Assembly: GCA_948567375.1 (NCBI GenBank)
Contig: OX419756.1
Span: 36,408,333 to 36,472,332, forward strand
Direction: 5' to 3'
From: Lunularia cruciata
Taxonomy: Eukaryota > Streptophyta > Marchantiopsida > Lunulariales > Lunulariaceae
DNA: 64,000 nucleotides
Part shown: positions 1 through 12,034 of the stretch, piece after piece
Position numbering within the stretch: position 1 is the first letter of the stretch
How the letters are laid out: each line of letters opens with the position of its first letter
The notes under the pieces: model-generated
What the model was told of the DNA's origin: nothing
Databases searched by the model: none
What the model saw: only the letters and a program-made list of their open reading frames with translations
Program-made: the position numbers and the translations under genes

Positions 1-607
1 CCAACTCCATCATACTCCTCCAAGGCTAACACTCCAAGATGCAAGATATTGCTCACTAGAGAACTCAATGAGAGAGAGATAGTTGCAAATGAAAGGATGA
101 TGAGTACCTTCTCACCCCTAGTTTATAAACTTGTGAAATAGTTACACACCAAAGTTATTAATTACTAGAGTAACTCAAGTTACTAGGCTAAAAGTCAAAT
201 AAAGTCAAAAAGCTAACGGAATATCCATCCACATGGGCATGTTCCACTAAGCATGTGATCTTATCTTGACCCAACTACTAAATCAATGATTCCTTCACAT
301 GGGCTATCCTTGGACTATAGAAGAATCCAAAAAAAAGGCTTGTGGGGCCCAAGAGTTCTCAACTCTTTCCTCAAAGCCAAACACTTAGGAATAATGCCAA
401 GTAAACACACTAGAATCCAAAATAGTGGTGCTCATCTTTTCTACTTCCTTTAAATTAAGGTCCCCTCTATCTTAGCTTTGACTAACTTTAGCTAATCATG
501 ACTAATGTAGAACCATCCTTTATCTCTATATAAATAATATCTCTCAAGTATTTGTAATACTAAGCTAAATATCATAATACCACACACGTGCACAAATGGG
601 TGTTAAA
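1..607 (+). mobile_element. LTR copy A (left end outside window)
   Basis: This stretch matches the LTR copies at 3199-3913 and 58384-59075 nearly base for base, starting about 100 bases into the unit. It ends in a decayed terminus (GGGTGTTAAA where the best copy has GGGTGTTACA). A TATA-like box (CTATATAAATAA) lies about 80 bases before the end in plus orientation, which supports reading the LTR on the plus strand. The sequence to its right is the body of an unrelated gypsy element on the other strand. Copy A is therefore either a solo LTR inserted there or the 3' LTR of an element whose body lies left of the window. Confidence 0.85.
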
Positions 608-3198
608 GTACAATGGCTCTGAGCTGCCCAACAAGGTTCACCACTACCATTGGTGACCTATCAACCACTACCACTACATGAGATGACACCCTGCATTTGG
701 AATATCATTGATAGTAAGGTGGACTAGTTGTTGACTTCCATCATAAGCACATTGTAAAACCTCTCTAAGTAAGAGGTTTATCCATTAGAAACAAAGATGA
801 TAAGCCCATGATCCAAATCTAATTCTAATATTATGGTAGGTCCCATCCAAGAATGGACCTTATCTGTACTTACCATCACCCATGTGCAAAAACACCTATC
901 AAAGGGATGTTCTCCAAAATGTAGACTAGAGAAATGGCCTGATAAACTTGGAGATGTCATAATATATGTAACGTCTCCCAAAACACACTAGAATAGGAAT
1001 CCTATAGACCTTAACCCTCGCTAGCATGGGTATGTCCTTGACATGGTCATCTTGAAATTACCAAATGAATGGGACCGTATCTCTCTAGATCATACATCCC
1101 CAATAAGGAAATATCTATTGGTATGATCTTCTAATAACACTTGATTGTTGACATTGGTAGTAACTTAGGATACAGATAATCCAAGTGTGCCCAATGATGT
1201 AGAGAGACTCACCTAGCAGACTCATCTCTCTCCACCTTTGAACATGTATGCTTGCTTGTAGTATTGTAGCTAGTCCAATGTTAATTACCAAACAATTGCA
1301 ATCAGTATACTCCCTTTTTTGGATATTGCCAAGCAATAAGTGTGGTATCTAAAGATGATAATGTAATATGCTTTGGAAACTCATCCTCATACTAGTCTTT
1401 TGGTGATACAAAGGCTCCACTCCAAGCCTACTACACCAAGTGATCCACATGTTGCTACAATGCTTCTTCAGAACTCCATAATGAAATATCCAAGGTGGAT
1501 AGAACAATCTCAATCATACTCCAAATCCAAGTGATCTCCTTTGGTATTGGAGTATCCTCCAATGGGTGTTCTCCTCCAATTAGTGACCAAGCCAAGTAAC
1601 AAAACCACTCAAAGTTGAAAATTGATGCCATACTCCTTACTTGTAGTGAGCCAAGATTGCCACTACTAAGCCGTATTGGTAGATGACATACACATCCCTT
1701 ACTTGATTTCCAACTTGGCCTATAGGAAGTTGTTTCTTCACAATAGTCAATATTGAAACCTATGAAATATACCATTGTTCCACCAACTAGTACATCATAT
1801 GACTCTACTATTGTTGCAATGGCCTAAGGTCTATCACAAAGTTATCAATTGGATTACTAGGCAGAATCTAAACAATGATACTACTACATGCTACTCACTT
1901 GTGATGTATTATGTGGAACTACTTCCTAGAAATGATTGGATCTAAAATGGATACCTCTCCGCATTGACCTTCCATAGCCCAATACCAATAAATACAATCT
2001 TTCCCAACATAAGAGGCTATACACCAGATTCTAATAAGACAATCTATTTTATATTGACCTTCCATGAAGGTATCACCAAATGGAAAATCCTACTCTAGTT
2101 GTCTAGAAAGATAACTTTAAGTGTGACTTGACTTGCTCAAATGTAGGTCTAAATGGTAACTCCTCTAACCTAGTAGCTAGTACTTGCATAAACCATTGGT
2201 AATTGAATGGATCCCATGCTCCTCAACATAGTCAACTCCATCATCAACAACCTCTGCTCTAGAAGCATGAATCATATCATTCCTACTTTCACAAAGGTTG
2301 GTAGCCAACCAAAACACTAGAGTTGGATCAACTCTCAATGTAAACATGTCAATGGTTGAGAACAAAGGGGAACACATAATCAACTAAGTGGCCCCTAACA
2401 TTGTGCTTAACTGAGTGATAGGTGATTGACTAATATCTAGTTAATCATACATTCCATCACCACCTGCACTAGATGTCATTTGTAATACCTCAAAGAGTGT
2501 GAAAGACTAGGGGAGTCTAACTTGTCTACTAGCCTCTCCTCTTTGTGGGTCCAACTCCATAGATGCCCCTCTAGGCTTTGGAGGACATATTTCACTCCTA
2601 GTCACTATCATGGATACATCTACCTATGTTGCTCTACATATGAAGTCAAGGTCATCTTTATCACCAACATAAGAAGTGGAAGCCTTGGCACTTAAATTTG
2701 ATCTCCTTTGGGCTATAGCATAGCCAATCTCTATTCTAATTGCTCAATTTTAGTAGTTATGGTTGTATCAGAAGTAAAGGCAAGTATTGGGCCCCTACTA
2801 GGTGTAGGTCCTTTGCCACCTTGTCCTCCATGACCTAGAGCTCCTCTAATACTTGCAATAGCAACCTTACCACTCTATAACTTTAGGTGAAGGTCAAAGC
2901 ATTGGTCATTGGTATGACCAAATCTATGGAAATGGTCACACTAACTTTGAGTTGGTTTTGGTGCTCCAAAGGTATCATACCACTACCCTACATGCACTCT
3001 CTCTTGTGGTGAGGTCCACCACAAGTCCAACAAGCAATACTACCACCCACTAGCTATTGTTGACCAAACAATGATCTAAGTACATTAGACACTCCACTCA
3101 CTCTCTAAGATCATAATTTTCCACTTTGCCCTCAAAAGCTAGCATGGTGTGGTACACTTTGTTGCACTCTAGAAAAAATAATAGTTGTAAATGAGTTC

Positions 3199-3913
3199 TG
3201 TGAGCCGGCCTATCTCTCACTCGGGATGAACATCTGATGGCTATTATGGTAGTGCACTATGGACTAAGAAGGCAAGGAACCCCAACTCCATCATACTCCT
3301 CCAAGGCTAACACTCCAAGACTCAAGACATTGTTCACTAGAGGATTCAATGAGGGAAAGATAGTTGCAAATGAAAGGATGATAATTACCTCCTCACCCCT
3401 AGTTTATATACTTGTGAAATGGTTACGTACCAAAGTTATTAATTACTAGAGTAACTCAAGTTACTAGGCTAAAAGTCAAGTAAAGTGAACAAGTAAAAAG
3501 GAATACCCATCCACGTGGGCATATTCCTCTAAACATGTGATCTTATCTTGAACCAACCACTAAGTCAATGATTCCTTCACATGGGCTATCCTTGGACTAT
3601 AGAAGAATCCAAAACAAAAAGGCTTGCGGGCTTAAGAGTTCTCAACTCTTTCCTCAAAGTCAAACACCTAAGAATAATACCAAGTCAACACACTAGAATC
3701 CAAGATAGTGGTGCTCATCTTTTCCACTTCCTCTAAAGTAAGGTCCCCACTTCCTCTAAAGTAAGGTCCCCACTATCTTATTTATGATTAACTTTAGCTA
3801 ATTATGACTAATGTAGAACCATCTTTTATCTTTATATAAATATTATCTCTCAAGTATTTGTAATACCAAGCTAAATATCATAATACCACACACATGCACA
3901 AATGGGTGTTATA
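3199..3913 (+). mobile_element. Solo LTR copy B inside the gypsy element
   Basis: It starts TGTGAGCCGG and ends GGGTGTTATA (TG...CA with one decayed base) and is flanked by the 4-bp direct repeat GTTC (3195-3198 and 3914-3917). The gypsy gag sequence continues on both sides of it, so this is an insertion reduced to a single LTR. It is 715 bp long; without an internal 23-bp duplication it would be 692 bp, exactly the length of copy C at 58384-59075. No internal retroelement sequence remains. Confidence 0.88.
3726..3771. repeat. 23-bp tandem duplication in LTR copy B
   Basis: The unit ACTTCCTCTAAAGTAAGGTC plus CCC occurs twice in direct succession. Copies A and C have it once, so the duplication arose after this copy inserted or in its immediate lineage. 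Confidence 0.9.
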
Positions 3914-5893
3914 GTTCTCCCTACCAAATAAGGTGTCATCACTCTCTCCTCTACCATATTGAACTCAATATGCACAACCAAAGTAAACACCACAACCAAA
4001 CTAACAACCACCACCAAAGTTGGTGAGGTAGCCTACACCAACATAGCATCACGTACTCTATTGCAACTCCTTGTCTAGTATCTCATACCAAAATTGTACT
4101 GCTTGGACCTCAATAACTCTTTGAGTGAAATTGATCAGCCGTCTCATGCAAGTATATCCCTTGCATAGGGTCTCTAGCCTTCTATTGGAACTCCTCCAAG
4201 CTCTTTAGCTTGTCAGTCCGCACTCTTGGTTGTTCTACCTCATGCATTGGAAGAACTCCGCTAGTTGGTTGAACCTTGGTATTGCACCACCTCTTGCAAT
4301 GTTATGTCCACTTATAGTAGCACCATCTTCAACTAGTGCACCTCCAATAGATACACCAATACTACTTGAGCTAGAACTTATGAGTATTGCTGATCTACTT
4401 CTAGAAATTGAGCTTGAAATGAAGGATATGTAGTTTGTAGATCAATTTTGTCTCCATGGCTCAATCTACTCCAAGTGAACTCTCTTGAACTCATGGTAGT
4501 CATCCATTGGTAGACCCTTCGATTGTTCACACAACCCCTTTCATGTCATGAAAGGTGTGAACAAAGTTGAGTTTTGTATCTATTGTAGATCACACAAACT
4601 CTTGGATACAATCATCCAACTCAATGGTATCCATTATACCAAAGTAGTGCTTAGAACCCTTGGAGGCCCCATAAATCTTATCCATGTCCTACAATAATAG
4701 TGGACACATCAAGTGCATTCTCAACTAAATCAACTCTTCTGTCAAACTCCAAACCGGAATCAATCTCTTCCCTCACTAAGACCTAAGATAGAGGTTGACA
4801 AGCGCCACTCCTATAAACCCATTGTGTATTACATCAAAATCTACTTTGGAATCCCTTAAGAACTCCATCTTGATTATGTACTCCAAACCACAACATTAAC
4901 CATTGAGTACCACCACCCATTAATGTAACTCTAAATATGACAACTGTACTATGGGTAAGGGCAACCTATACCCTACCACCCCAACATTCACTCTCAAAAT
5001 TTGTAGGCCATCATTTCTTACCTCACCGTAGAGAAATATAAGTAGTTTGATTGGTCATCATCCTAGTCTCACTGCCAAGAGCACACTAGAGCACCAATGC
5101 TCTAATATCAAAGCATCTCATACAAACATGGTGCACAAACAAGAAGTAGAGAATGTAGAGAGTCCAATTACAAGAAATCTAACTAATGATCCTCCATCTC
5201 ACAAATAAAAAATGGACTGACTCTATCACCATTTGGTATTTGACATAATAGTAGTGTCTATCTTCTTTTACACTACTAGGAATACCAACAATGGAATCAA
5301 ACATGCTTTCCTAGCCAAAGTTACATGAGTATATGTATTCATCTACCAATCATTAGGACAACAAGTGGGGATCAATCAATTGGCTAAGGTACTAGTCTAG
5401 AAACCAAATATATGAGATTCAAACCCTAATACATGCAATCCTAAAGGGTTGATAGATTTTGCCAAAGGACTACCATAAAACCATCTAAACCAGCTAGCTT
5501 CATGCTAGCAAGCTTACTTGTTAGCCCTTTGTAGCCTCTCTAGCTCAACCCTATGTCTTGAAGTCTTTTAATGCTAAAATTCCACTAAATGAGACATTTC
5601 TTCTTGCCAAATTGAACCCTCTCAAAGTCTAGCTAACCTTGGCAAACTTGATTACTCCCTTCAAGACCTCGAGATGCCTCTCCATGTCTGGCCAATCTCC
5701 AATACTTGCTTTACCTCAAGGTTGGCCTCCAAATCAAACCTCCACCAACTCTAATAGAACTTTACTATAGTTGGTTGACCACCAAATCTTCTTCCAAATG
5801 CCAAATCTTGTCAATTTGAGATGATAGGGACCTCCAAATCCCTAATTGAAGAGAATAGGTTCTCAAATCCGCCTCCAATTTCACTCTCTTGCA

Positions 5894-6137
5894 CTCAAAT
5901 TGAACACCTATTGACTCAAATTGATTTCAATTTTGAGAACTTTGTGCAGCATTTCCAAACACCATCCACTCAATTTTCAAGTAAATAGCAAACCAAGTAA
6001 TGCTTCCACACACATCTCAAATTGAACACCTATTGACTCAAATTGATTTCAATTTTGAGAAATTTGTGCAGCATTTCCAAACACCATCCACTCAATTTTC
6101 AAATAAATAGCAAACCAAGTAATGCTTCCACACACAT
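5894..6137. repeat. 122-bp direct tandem duplication
   Basis: Two units (5894-6015 and 6016-6137) are nearly identical, differing at only a few bases. They lie in the LTR/leader part of the minus-strand gypsy element. I saw no such duplication in the matching part of the plus-strand element near 26.8 kb. Confidence 0.93.
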
Positions 6138-6707
6138 TCTTCTTAGAGAAATCCAATACCACAAACTATAGTTTCACAATCTAAAGTTCCAACTATCCAC
6201 CAAGCTTGGAGATACCACCAACGGCTCAATTTCTTCATCCAATTTCCCGTGACTCTCACTTCTCTGATGAAATCAGATCAATACAAACTCAACTTGGATC
6301 AAAAACCAATCACTCAACTTAAGAAACTATCAACAATGTGCATTGATTACACTATCAAGCCAAAACACTCTCACTAATAGACTCCAAATGATACTCACCA
6401 GCCTTTGTTCATCACAACTAAGAACTCAAAGGCTAAACATCAAAGAAGTGAGCTATCTAGAGGTGTACTTTGAAGGTATACTCCTCTGACTCAACCTAGC
6501 ACTCCAGCCCTAATGGTGTCATTGATGGCCCACCTGAAATGCAAACGATGTGATTGACACTAGCTCCAAGGGTATCATTAATAACCCTAACACAAAATCT
6601 AGCCACTATTAAGTAGCCTTTGAGCAATTACTTATAGAAGTATAATCGCCAGGACTAGTACTCTAGCGGCCTATCAAACTAGCTTTGGTATTGTAAATGG
6701 CATGACA

Positions 6708-7668
6708 CCCTCTGTGCCACAATACATACATACACAACTCTGAAGAAGACTCAACTAAGAGGTTTCCTTCCACTAACAAGCAATTAGTATATCATGTCCT
6801 TATGAGGAAAAAATACAATAAAATAAAAAGAAAAATTGTTGTAAAAAGACGAGGATTATAACATATATATCAAAGATAATGCAAAAGCTTATTACATTGG
6901 ATAATAAAAATCTACTTTTTCTTTCCTATTTTGTTACTATTCTAGAGAAAGGACTAGCTAGTGCAATCCATAAGAAAATCACCAACCATACAATCAAGTA
7001 TAGGTTCGTACACCCAATTAGTGATTTATATATTTTGACATTCTAGGTGGATAGATCTCTCATTCAAACTTAACACAATTTTACCTTCGAGATTTTATTC
7101 CTTTACGGAATCTTCCCCTCCTTGTTCTTGTTATCATATATCTTGTCGCGTTTCCCAATGTCACCTCAAAAAAGTCCATGTACTTGCCGTGATCAAGGGT
7201 ATCACCTCCTGCAATATTGGAATACATAATATCTTGCGTACGAGCGTGCAGCAAACAATAATCAACCCGAATATTCTTCCTTTTGTTGTAACGGTTTGTA
7301 CCGAGAATCACTAAGTCACAGCAAATCTGAAATTATGGATGTAAATTTTGTCCCTATACGTTTAACATCACTATGGCCAGAATCAACACTCCTTTTCTGG
7401 TAGTCAAAGTGATAAAGTTTAGTTCCGACCGTGAATAAGTATGTTTAGTTTAGTTGTTTGTTTTTTTTTTGTTTAGGTTTAGTTCCGATCGTGAATAAGT
7501 ATGTCTCCTTGTCAAAGTGAACCCCTATTCTGAAACAACTGAATCCTGGCGTCAACGTTCATTTTTAACCAAAGTCATCTAAAAGTATCCTAGACTCGAG
7601 AAGACATCTCACACTCCGTTCATTTTATCCAGTTGCGTCGAATTAATAGTACGTCGCTCTTGTAAGAA
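6708..7668. other. Intergenic stretch, no supported gene
   Basis: AT-rich. A 76-codon minus-strand open frame (7081-7311) contains the run ILGTNRYNKRKNIRVDYCLL, which could be an exon fragment, but I recognise no family and no convincing splice context. A 27-bp sequence (GTTTAGTTCCGAYCGTGAAT plus AAGTATGT) is directly repeated at 7418 and 7478 around a T-rich run. Confidence 0.5.
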
Positions 7669-7760
7669 GTTTGTAACATGGGGGCTTAGCCCCATGTTAC
7701 CTTTTTTTTCTCTCCCATGTACGGCTTGATGGGCTCTTCTCATCCTTCGCTTTTCCTTCT
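7669..7760 (+). repeat. ~110-bp dispersed repeat, copy 1 (shortened) with 9-bp target duplication
   Basis: It shares the core TGGGGCTTAGCCCCA palindrome, a T/pyrimidine run, and the segment ACGGCTTGATGGGcTCTTCt with copies at 14791, 18246 and 49595. It is flanked by TTGTAAGAA at 7660-7668 and 7761-7769, which looks like a target-site duplication. The last ~20 bases of the unit (GCGCGGTCGC...) are missing. The palindrome is longer here, extending to GTAACAT/ATGTTAC arms. Confidence 0.75.
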
Positions 7761-8009
7761 TTGTAAGAAACTGATATCACTTTCCAGACATCTTTGAAAC
7801 GCAACTCTTAAAATCACGACATCTCCCGCCCTGTAGCTAAATTTATCGCATTAAATAATAGTACACCGACGTTGGTACTTCTGCATGCCTTTGTGGAAAA
7901 TCCTCGATTCCAATCACTTAATCACTGTTTTTAAAACATAATTTTCTGGAATCTTATTTGGTGGCCCCGTCTACATCGACAACGGTAATGTGTGCCACGG
8001 AGAATTCAA

Positions 8010-8285
8010 TTAGAACATGTTCAATTCAATTCAACTGAGCTCAAAACTATGGATTATCTGCGCGGAATTCTTCAAGTCAAGTCCTCTTCCTGCCGTCCCA
8101 GCCCCGATGAAACTCGCCCCGTGCTCCTCGTATTACCATATCGTTCATTAGAACGTGTTCATTTCAATTCCACTCAGCTCAAAACTATGAATTATCTGCT
8201 TGGGATTCTTCAAGTCAAGTCCTCTTCCTGCCGTCTCAGCCCCGACGAAACGCGCCACGGGCTCCTCGTATTACCATATCGTTCG
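8010..8285. repeat. 138-bp tandem duplication (in frame, 46 codons)
   Basis: Units 8010-8147 and 8148-8285 are about 90% identical and keep one open frame (7992-8387) through both. The encoded 46-residue unit contains the block GILQVKSSSCR.SPDETR. I recognise no protein family. Conservation of the frame may simply reflect a recent duplication whose length is a multiple of three. The open frame has no ATG at its start, so I do not call a gene. Confidence 0.85.
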
Positions 8286-8343
8286 TTGTGCGTGCCAAGA
8301 AATCAAGAGGTTTTGGTTCTCTCGTATTCCCTGTCACTCATGC

Positions 8344-8441
8344 GATTCTTCCTTCCCCGTTTCTCTCCCTTGCCCCTTCTGTATTAGCGAGGGATTCTTC
8401 CTTCCCCGTTTCTCTCCCCTGCCCCTTCTGTATCAGCGAGT
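8344..8441. repeat. 49-bp tandem duplication
   Basis: The pyrimidine-rich unit GATTCTTCCTTCCCCGTTTC... occurs at 8344-8392 and again at 8393-8441, just downstream of the 138-bp duplication. Confidence 0.9.
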
Positions 8442-9898
8442 GATTGGTGGATCAAGTGAAGAAGGAGTTGGCCGATACCCAAGACTTCCGTGTCTTGCTC
8501 TCTATTACAGTGAACGTTATAAGAACAAGATCCAGCGGGTCGAAAATAGCAGTGCCAACGCGGACTGACTAAGTGTACGTCAACATTGGAGTATGGTTAA
8601 GTCTTTGTGAGGACTTGTTGGGGTACCCTTCCCTTTAAGTCGTCGAAGTGCCAATGTTGGGGGTACTATAAGTCATTCTGTCGATTTTTCATTGAGAAAT
8701 CGATTGCAATAACCGTACTATGTCCATGTCGTGCAGTTTATATCTATGATACACAACACTTTATAATGCTGGTGATTGAAAGTCAGATTGGATTCTTATC
8801 GATATGGACCATTAATGATGTTTCGTTCCGAGTAAGCACGGTCTTGCTAAGCTTGATGCACGCCACTAGCAACATCTTTCTTGATTCCAAATTTTTCATC
8901 AGATTGATCGAGTGCAGTATATATTAAGCCTAAAGTTCACGAAGTTGAGTTTGAAGAACTATCTCCTACGAGTGTCAACCCGTGTGATGTTTCTGGAAGA
9001 AGTAGCATTAGGAGATTTCAATTTGAGAAATGGCCGATTTGGTATGAGCAAGGGATTATCACGCAGGTATTAATGGGATATCAGATTGAATGGATCCATG
9101 ATTTCCGATGTGGAACTATCTGACAAGATTAGATGGAGTATCTAAACACAAATTTTCTAGAAAATGATATGAATTACATAAAAGTTAAAGAACATTTTGT
9201 GCACATTCATAAAAAGATTTATGATATCCGTCATAAAAGGCCTATTCGATACATGTATCATAAAATTATATAACGAACGATGTGATTCCGTCTATTTGTG
9301 ATTCAACGGTCAAAATTTTAAGAACTCAAACTTAAGATTTGCTGATCATTTACTATAGTAAATCCTCATGATGATGAATGTTAGAAACTGTTATTGATAA
9401 ATACATTCACCTCAGTATAAAGTGAATCGTTAGTACGTAATTAAGTTACTGTATTCAACCAGATAACCTACACATTTTATTCTTGGGGCCAAAAATATAA
9501 GACAAAGATTCTTGAATAAGATCAACACTACCTTCTGATATGGGCAATCATTCTCTTTTAATTTTTTCCTAACGGGGAAATAATCAAGTCAGACAGTACC
9601 CTTCACCTCAAAAGTCATTGACATTTCAATATCCAAATTCAGTAAATTTCTCCAGAGTACAAAGAACGCATGAATTCATGGACAAAGTTATATCCCATCA
9701 TTCGTTTGATTACTACACATTGAACTACTGTCTTACTATTATTGTAAAATGGCACCTCCCATCATCATCAGCATCATAATATGTTTTGTCAATTACAGCA
9801 ATCCGCAAGTAGATACAGTTGGACTAGTACTTCCATTTTGATACGAGGAATGACTTGTGTTTAGTACCTAGATGCATTCTAGCATGGAATGTATTGAG
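8442..9898. other. Intergenic stretch, nothing recognised
   Basis: The open frame at 8607-8927 (plus) lacks an ATG start and has no recognisable domain. The rest is AT-rich unique sequence with no repeat that I can tie to the other families in the window. Confidence 0.5.
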
Positions 9899-10049
9899 TT
9901 GGGAGCCTATAACCTCACCTCAGGGTATCGGTAGATTCACGGCACCCCACTGGTCACAGGTCACAGGCCAATCGCAGGCCACTGTAGTGTTCCTACGCTT
10001 ACAGCATGAGCAAACGTCGAACGATATTTTGCACTTCCGCACTTGCACG

Positions 10050-10093
10050 GTTCCCGTTTAGTTCCCGTTTAGTTCCCGTTTAGTTCCCGTTTA
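10050..10093. repeat. Four perfect copies of an 11-bp unit
   Basis: GTTCCCGTTTA is repeated four times without error at 10050-10060, 10061-10071, 10072-10082 and 10083-10093, followed by a partial TTAG-like remnant. It lies in the middle of the TIR element. Confidence 0.95.
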
Positions 10094-10110
10094 GTGACAA
10101 AGTGAGAAAG

Positions 10111-10165
10111 AGGCGACCGCGTACGAAAAGCGAAGGATGGGAAGACCCCATCGAGCCGTACAAGG
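10111..10165 (-). repeat. Dispersed repeat, copy 2 (3' fragment, inside TIR element)
   Basis: GGCGACCGCGTACGAAAAGC and the following GAAGGATGGGAAGACCCCATCgAGCCGTACAAGG block match copy 6 at 49595-49695. The match breaks off at AAGG, after which unrelated sequence with its own inverted repeat (GGTTAGGAGATC...GATCCTAATCC) follows. Confidence 0.75.
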
Positions 10166-10320
10166 TTAGGAGATCGGGATCGGGAGAGATCCTAATCCAA
10201 GGGACCAGTCTCGTGCGTATCCACTAGTAGTTAGCCTTTACCCGTTAAGATGGTCCTTGGCCTGCGACGTGTCGGGTGCGATGAGTTTGCGATACCCTGA
10301 GGTGAGGTTATCGGCTCCCA

Positions 10321-10755
10321 TTGCTTGAGAGTTTAATCCTCCATTTAAGAGGGTCTGTGAAGGTCGTGTCTACTTACAATTAAGAGACTGAAATTCAATT
10401 ATGTGCAGTTTACTTTCTGCACACCATTTCAGAAGAAAAATCAAAGCTTACCGTGAGCATTAATGCAAGAGAGCATACAGATTTAACGACCAGACTTGGG
10501 TACTAGTGATACGGATTGTAACTAGTCTAACAATAACAAACAAAAATTATGATTATATATGAATATATATGAATAAAATTAGAAAATTCTGTTATTAAAG
10601 TAATCAGTAATGTGTTTTGTCTGTTTAGCAAGATCTGTTAATTGAGTTGCTTAGCAAGATATCTAGCCTTGTCAATTGAACTACCTTGATTGATATTTTA
10701 TTGATATCACAAGAGTATATAGCTGTTTGCTATTCTATGAATCACCTATTTGAAA
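10321..10755. other. AT-rich intergenic stretch
   Basis: No gene or repeat recognised. Confidence 0.5.
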
Positions 10756-11741
10756 CTTCTTAGACGGGGAGAGTGTGGAGAAGAGATAGAGAAAGTGGAG
10801 GGAGTGATGTGAGAGGACAGATCTATATTTCTGAGTGCTCTTTAGCATATAGCACATGAGTGAATAGTCTATTTTGCTCATTTTTCAATTCGGTTGCATT
10901 GGTACCTAGATTGAAGACTACCGAGAATTGAGTAGAAAGTTATGAGGACTTTTAGGGTTTAGAGTGATCATTACACATTGAGAGTGATGGGTGAGGAATT
11001 TACATTTGTAATCTCTTGGTTTTCATGATTAAGTTCTATGGGAATTTAGTGTGAAAATTTTGGAGATGGAAATTGAAAGTTATGAGAGTTTATATTTTTT
11101 AGAGTTTGGAGAGAATGTATTTTCTTATGTGAGTTGGGATGTGAGTGGTTGTGGTTTTGCAGGTATGGGGAAATATGGAGAGGAGTACCATGTGTTACTA
11201 TCTATTCTTGTACTAGCCATGGCTACACTTCCCTATGTGGGGCTGCTTAGAGCAGCTCGGGATACACCATGTCCAGTGTGTCACCGACACTTTACCTCAT
11301 AAGGGGTAAAGACCCATGTGGGAAGGATGCACAAAGACTATGATTACACCACTTGGGAAGCCCACGTGAGGCGAGCGACCACATTGATAGTAGTGTTATT
11401 TAGGATATGCACGTTTCTTCTATCCCTTTGTTGATTGTTCTAAGGATACCTATCGAGTCGTGGGAGTGGTTAGCTTCTCAAGCAAGTTGCATTTTGGGGT
11501 TATTTGAGACTAGTTTTTCACGTCCACGTCTATTCCATAAGCTACCCCGCACACTCCATGATGAGGCTAGACAAGCTTTTTTGCCTACCACTTGATCGTC
11601 TAGCACATGATCCCTTGGACGAGTTAGCATGGTTCTTATTCCTCTTACTCCCTCAATGGTGTGTTCTTTATGCGAGAGGAGGACGTGTGGGGCATGGAGA
11701 GGTGGCTGCTAGATTTCATCCATTCTGAACAAGGGATTAGA

Positions 11742-11756
11742 CCCCCCCCCCCCCCC
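11742..11756. repeat. Poly-C run of 15
   Basis: A homopolymer tract inside the retroelement, where the second copy (about 62515) has a mixed GC-rich sequence of similar position. It could be a real slippage expansion or an assembly artefact. Confidence 0.9.
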
Positions 11757-12034
11757 TTCTTCAAGAGGAGTGTGTTAAGGCTACACATTTTAGGAGACAA
11801 GTTTTGCTACAAGATACCACAAAGTCCACTCGATTATGACGGTGTAAGACATTGGGTTAGGCAGGAGAATTTAGTAGAGCAGCACAAGTGCTACACCCTT
11901 TGTCTATGGCTAGTCCTACTGATGAAACTATCTCTTCCCTATGCTCACTACATCCTATATGTAATAATATGGAGTTTAGCAACGTAGTTAGTGAGGATAG
12001 AATATAGAAGTAGAGAATAAGCCAAATTAGCCTA

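Larger units (their letters stand above)
608..6707 (-). mobile_element. Decayed Ty3/gypsy-type element, 5' part only, interrupted by LTR copy B
   Basis: Read on the minus strand, this is homologous to the plus-strand element at 26251-35207. The LTR-like/leader part is about 6707-5100 and the gag part about 5080-2970, interrupted by LTR B at 3199-3913. The protease and linker region continues down to 608, where LTR A cuts it off. Two gag zinc knuckles are visible near 3050-2900: the first matches C-x2-C-GGPHH-x3-C, and the second has lost its second Cys. The 1775-1455 segment encodes the same peptide block as 30040-30130 (FNIDY.EETTSYRP versus FSIDYWEETTSYRP). No reverse transcriptase or integrase is present; they would lie left of LTR A. 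Every reading frame is broken by stops, so this is a dead copy. Confidence 0.75.
9899..10320. mobile_element. ~420-bp non-autonomous element with ~31-bp terminal inverted repeats
   Basis: The left end (9899-9930, TGGGAGCCTATAACCTCACC...) is the reverse complement of the right end (10290-10320, ...GGTTATCGGCTCCCA) with about one mismatch over 30 bp. A second, shorter inverted match (GGCCAATCGCAGGCCA versus TTGGCCTGCGA) lies inside the ends. It has no coding capacity, as in a MITE-type DNA transposon derivative. I could not identify an unambiguous target-site duplication. It contains an 11-bp tandem array and a fragment of the ~110-bp dispersed repeat. Confidence 0.7.

Noticed and set aside
5894..6137. 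CRISPR-like repeat
   Set aside because: Only two adjacent 122-bp units without spacers in plant DNA; a simple tandem duplication.
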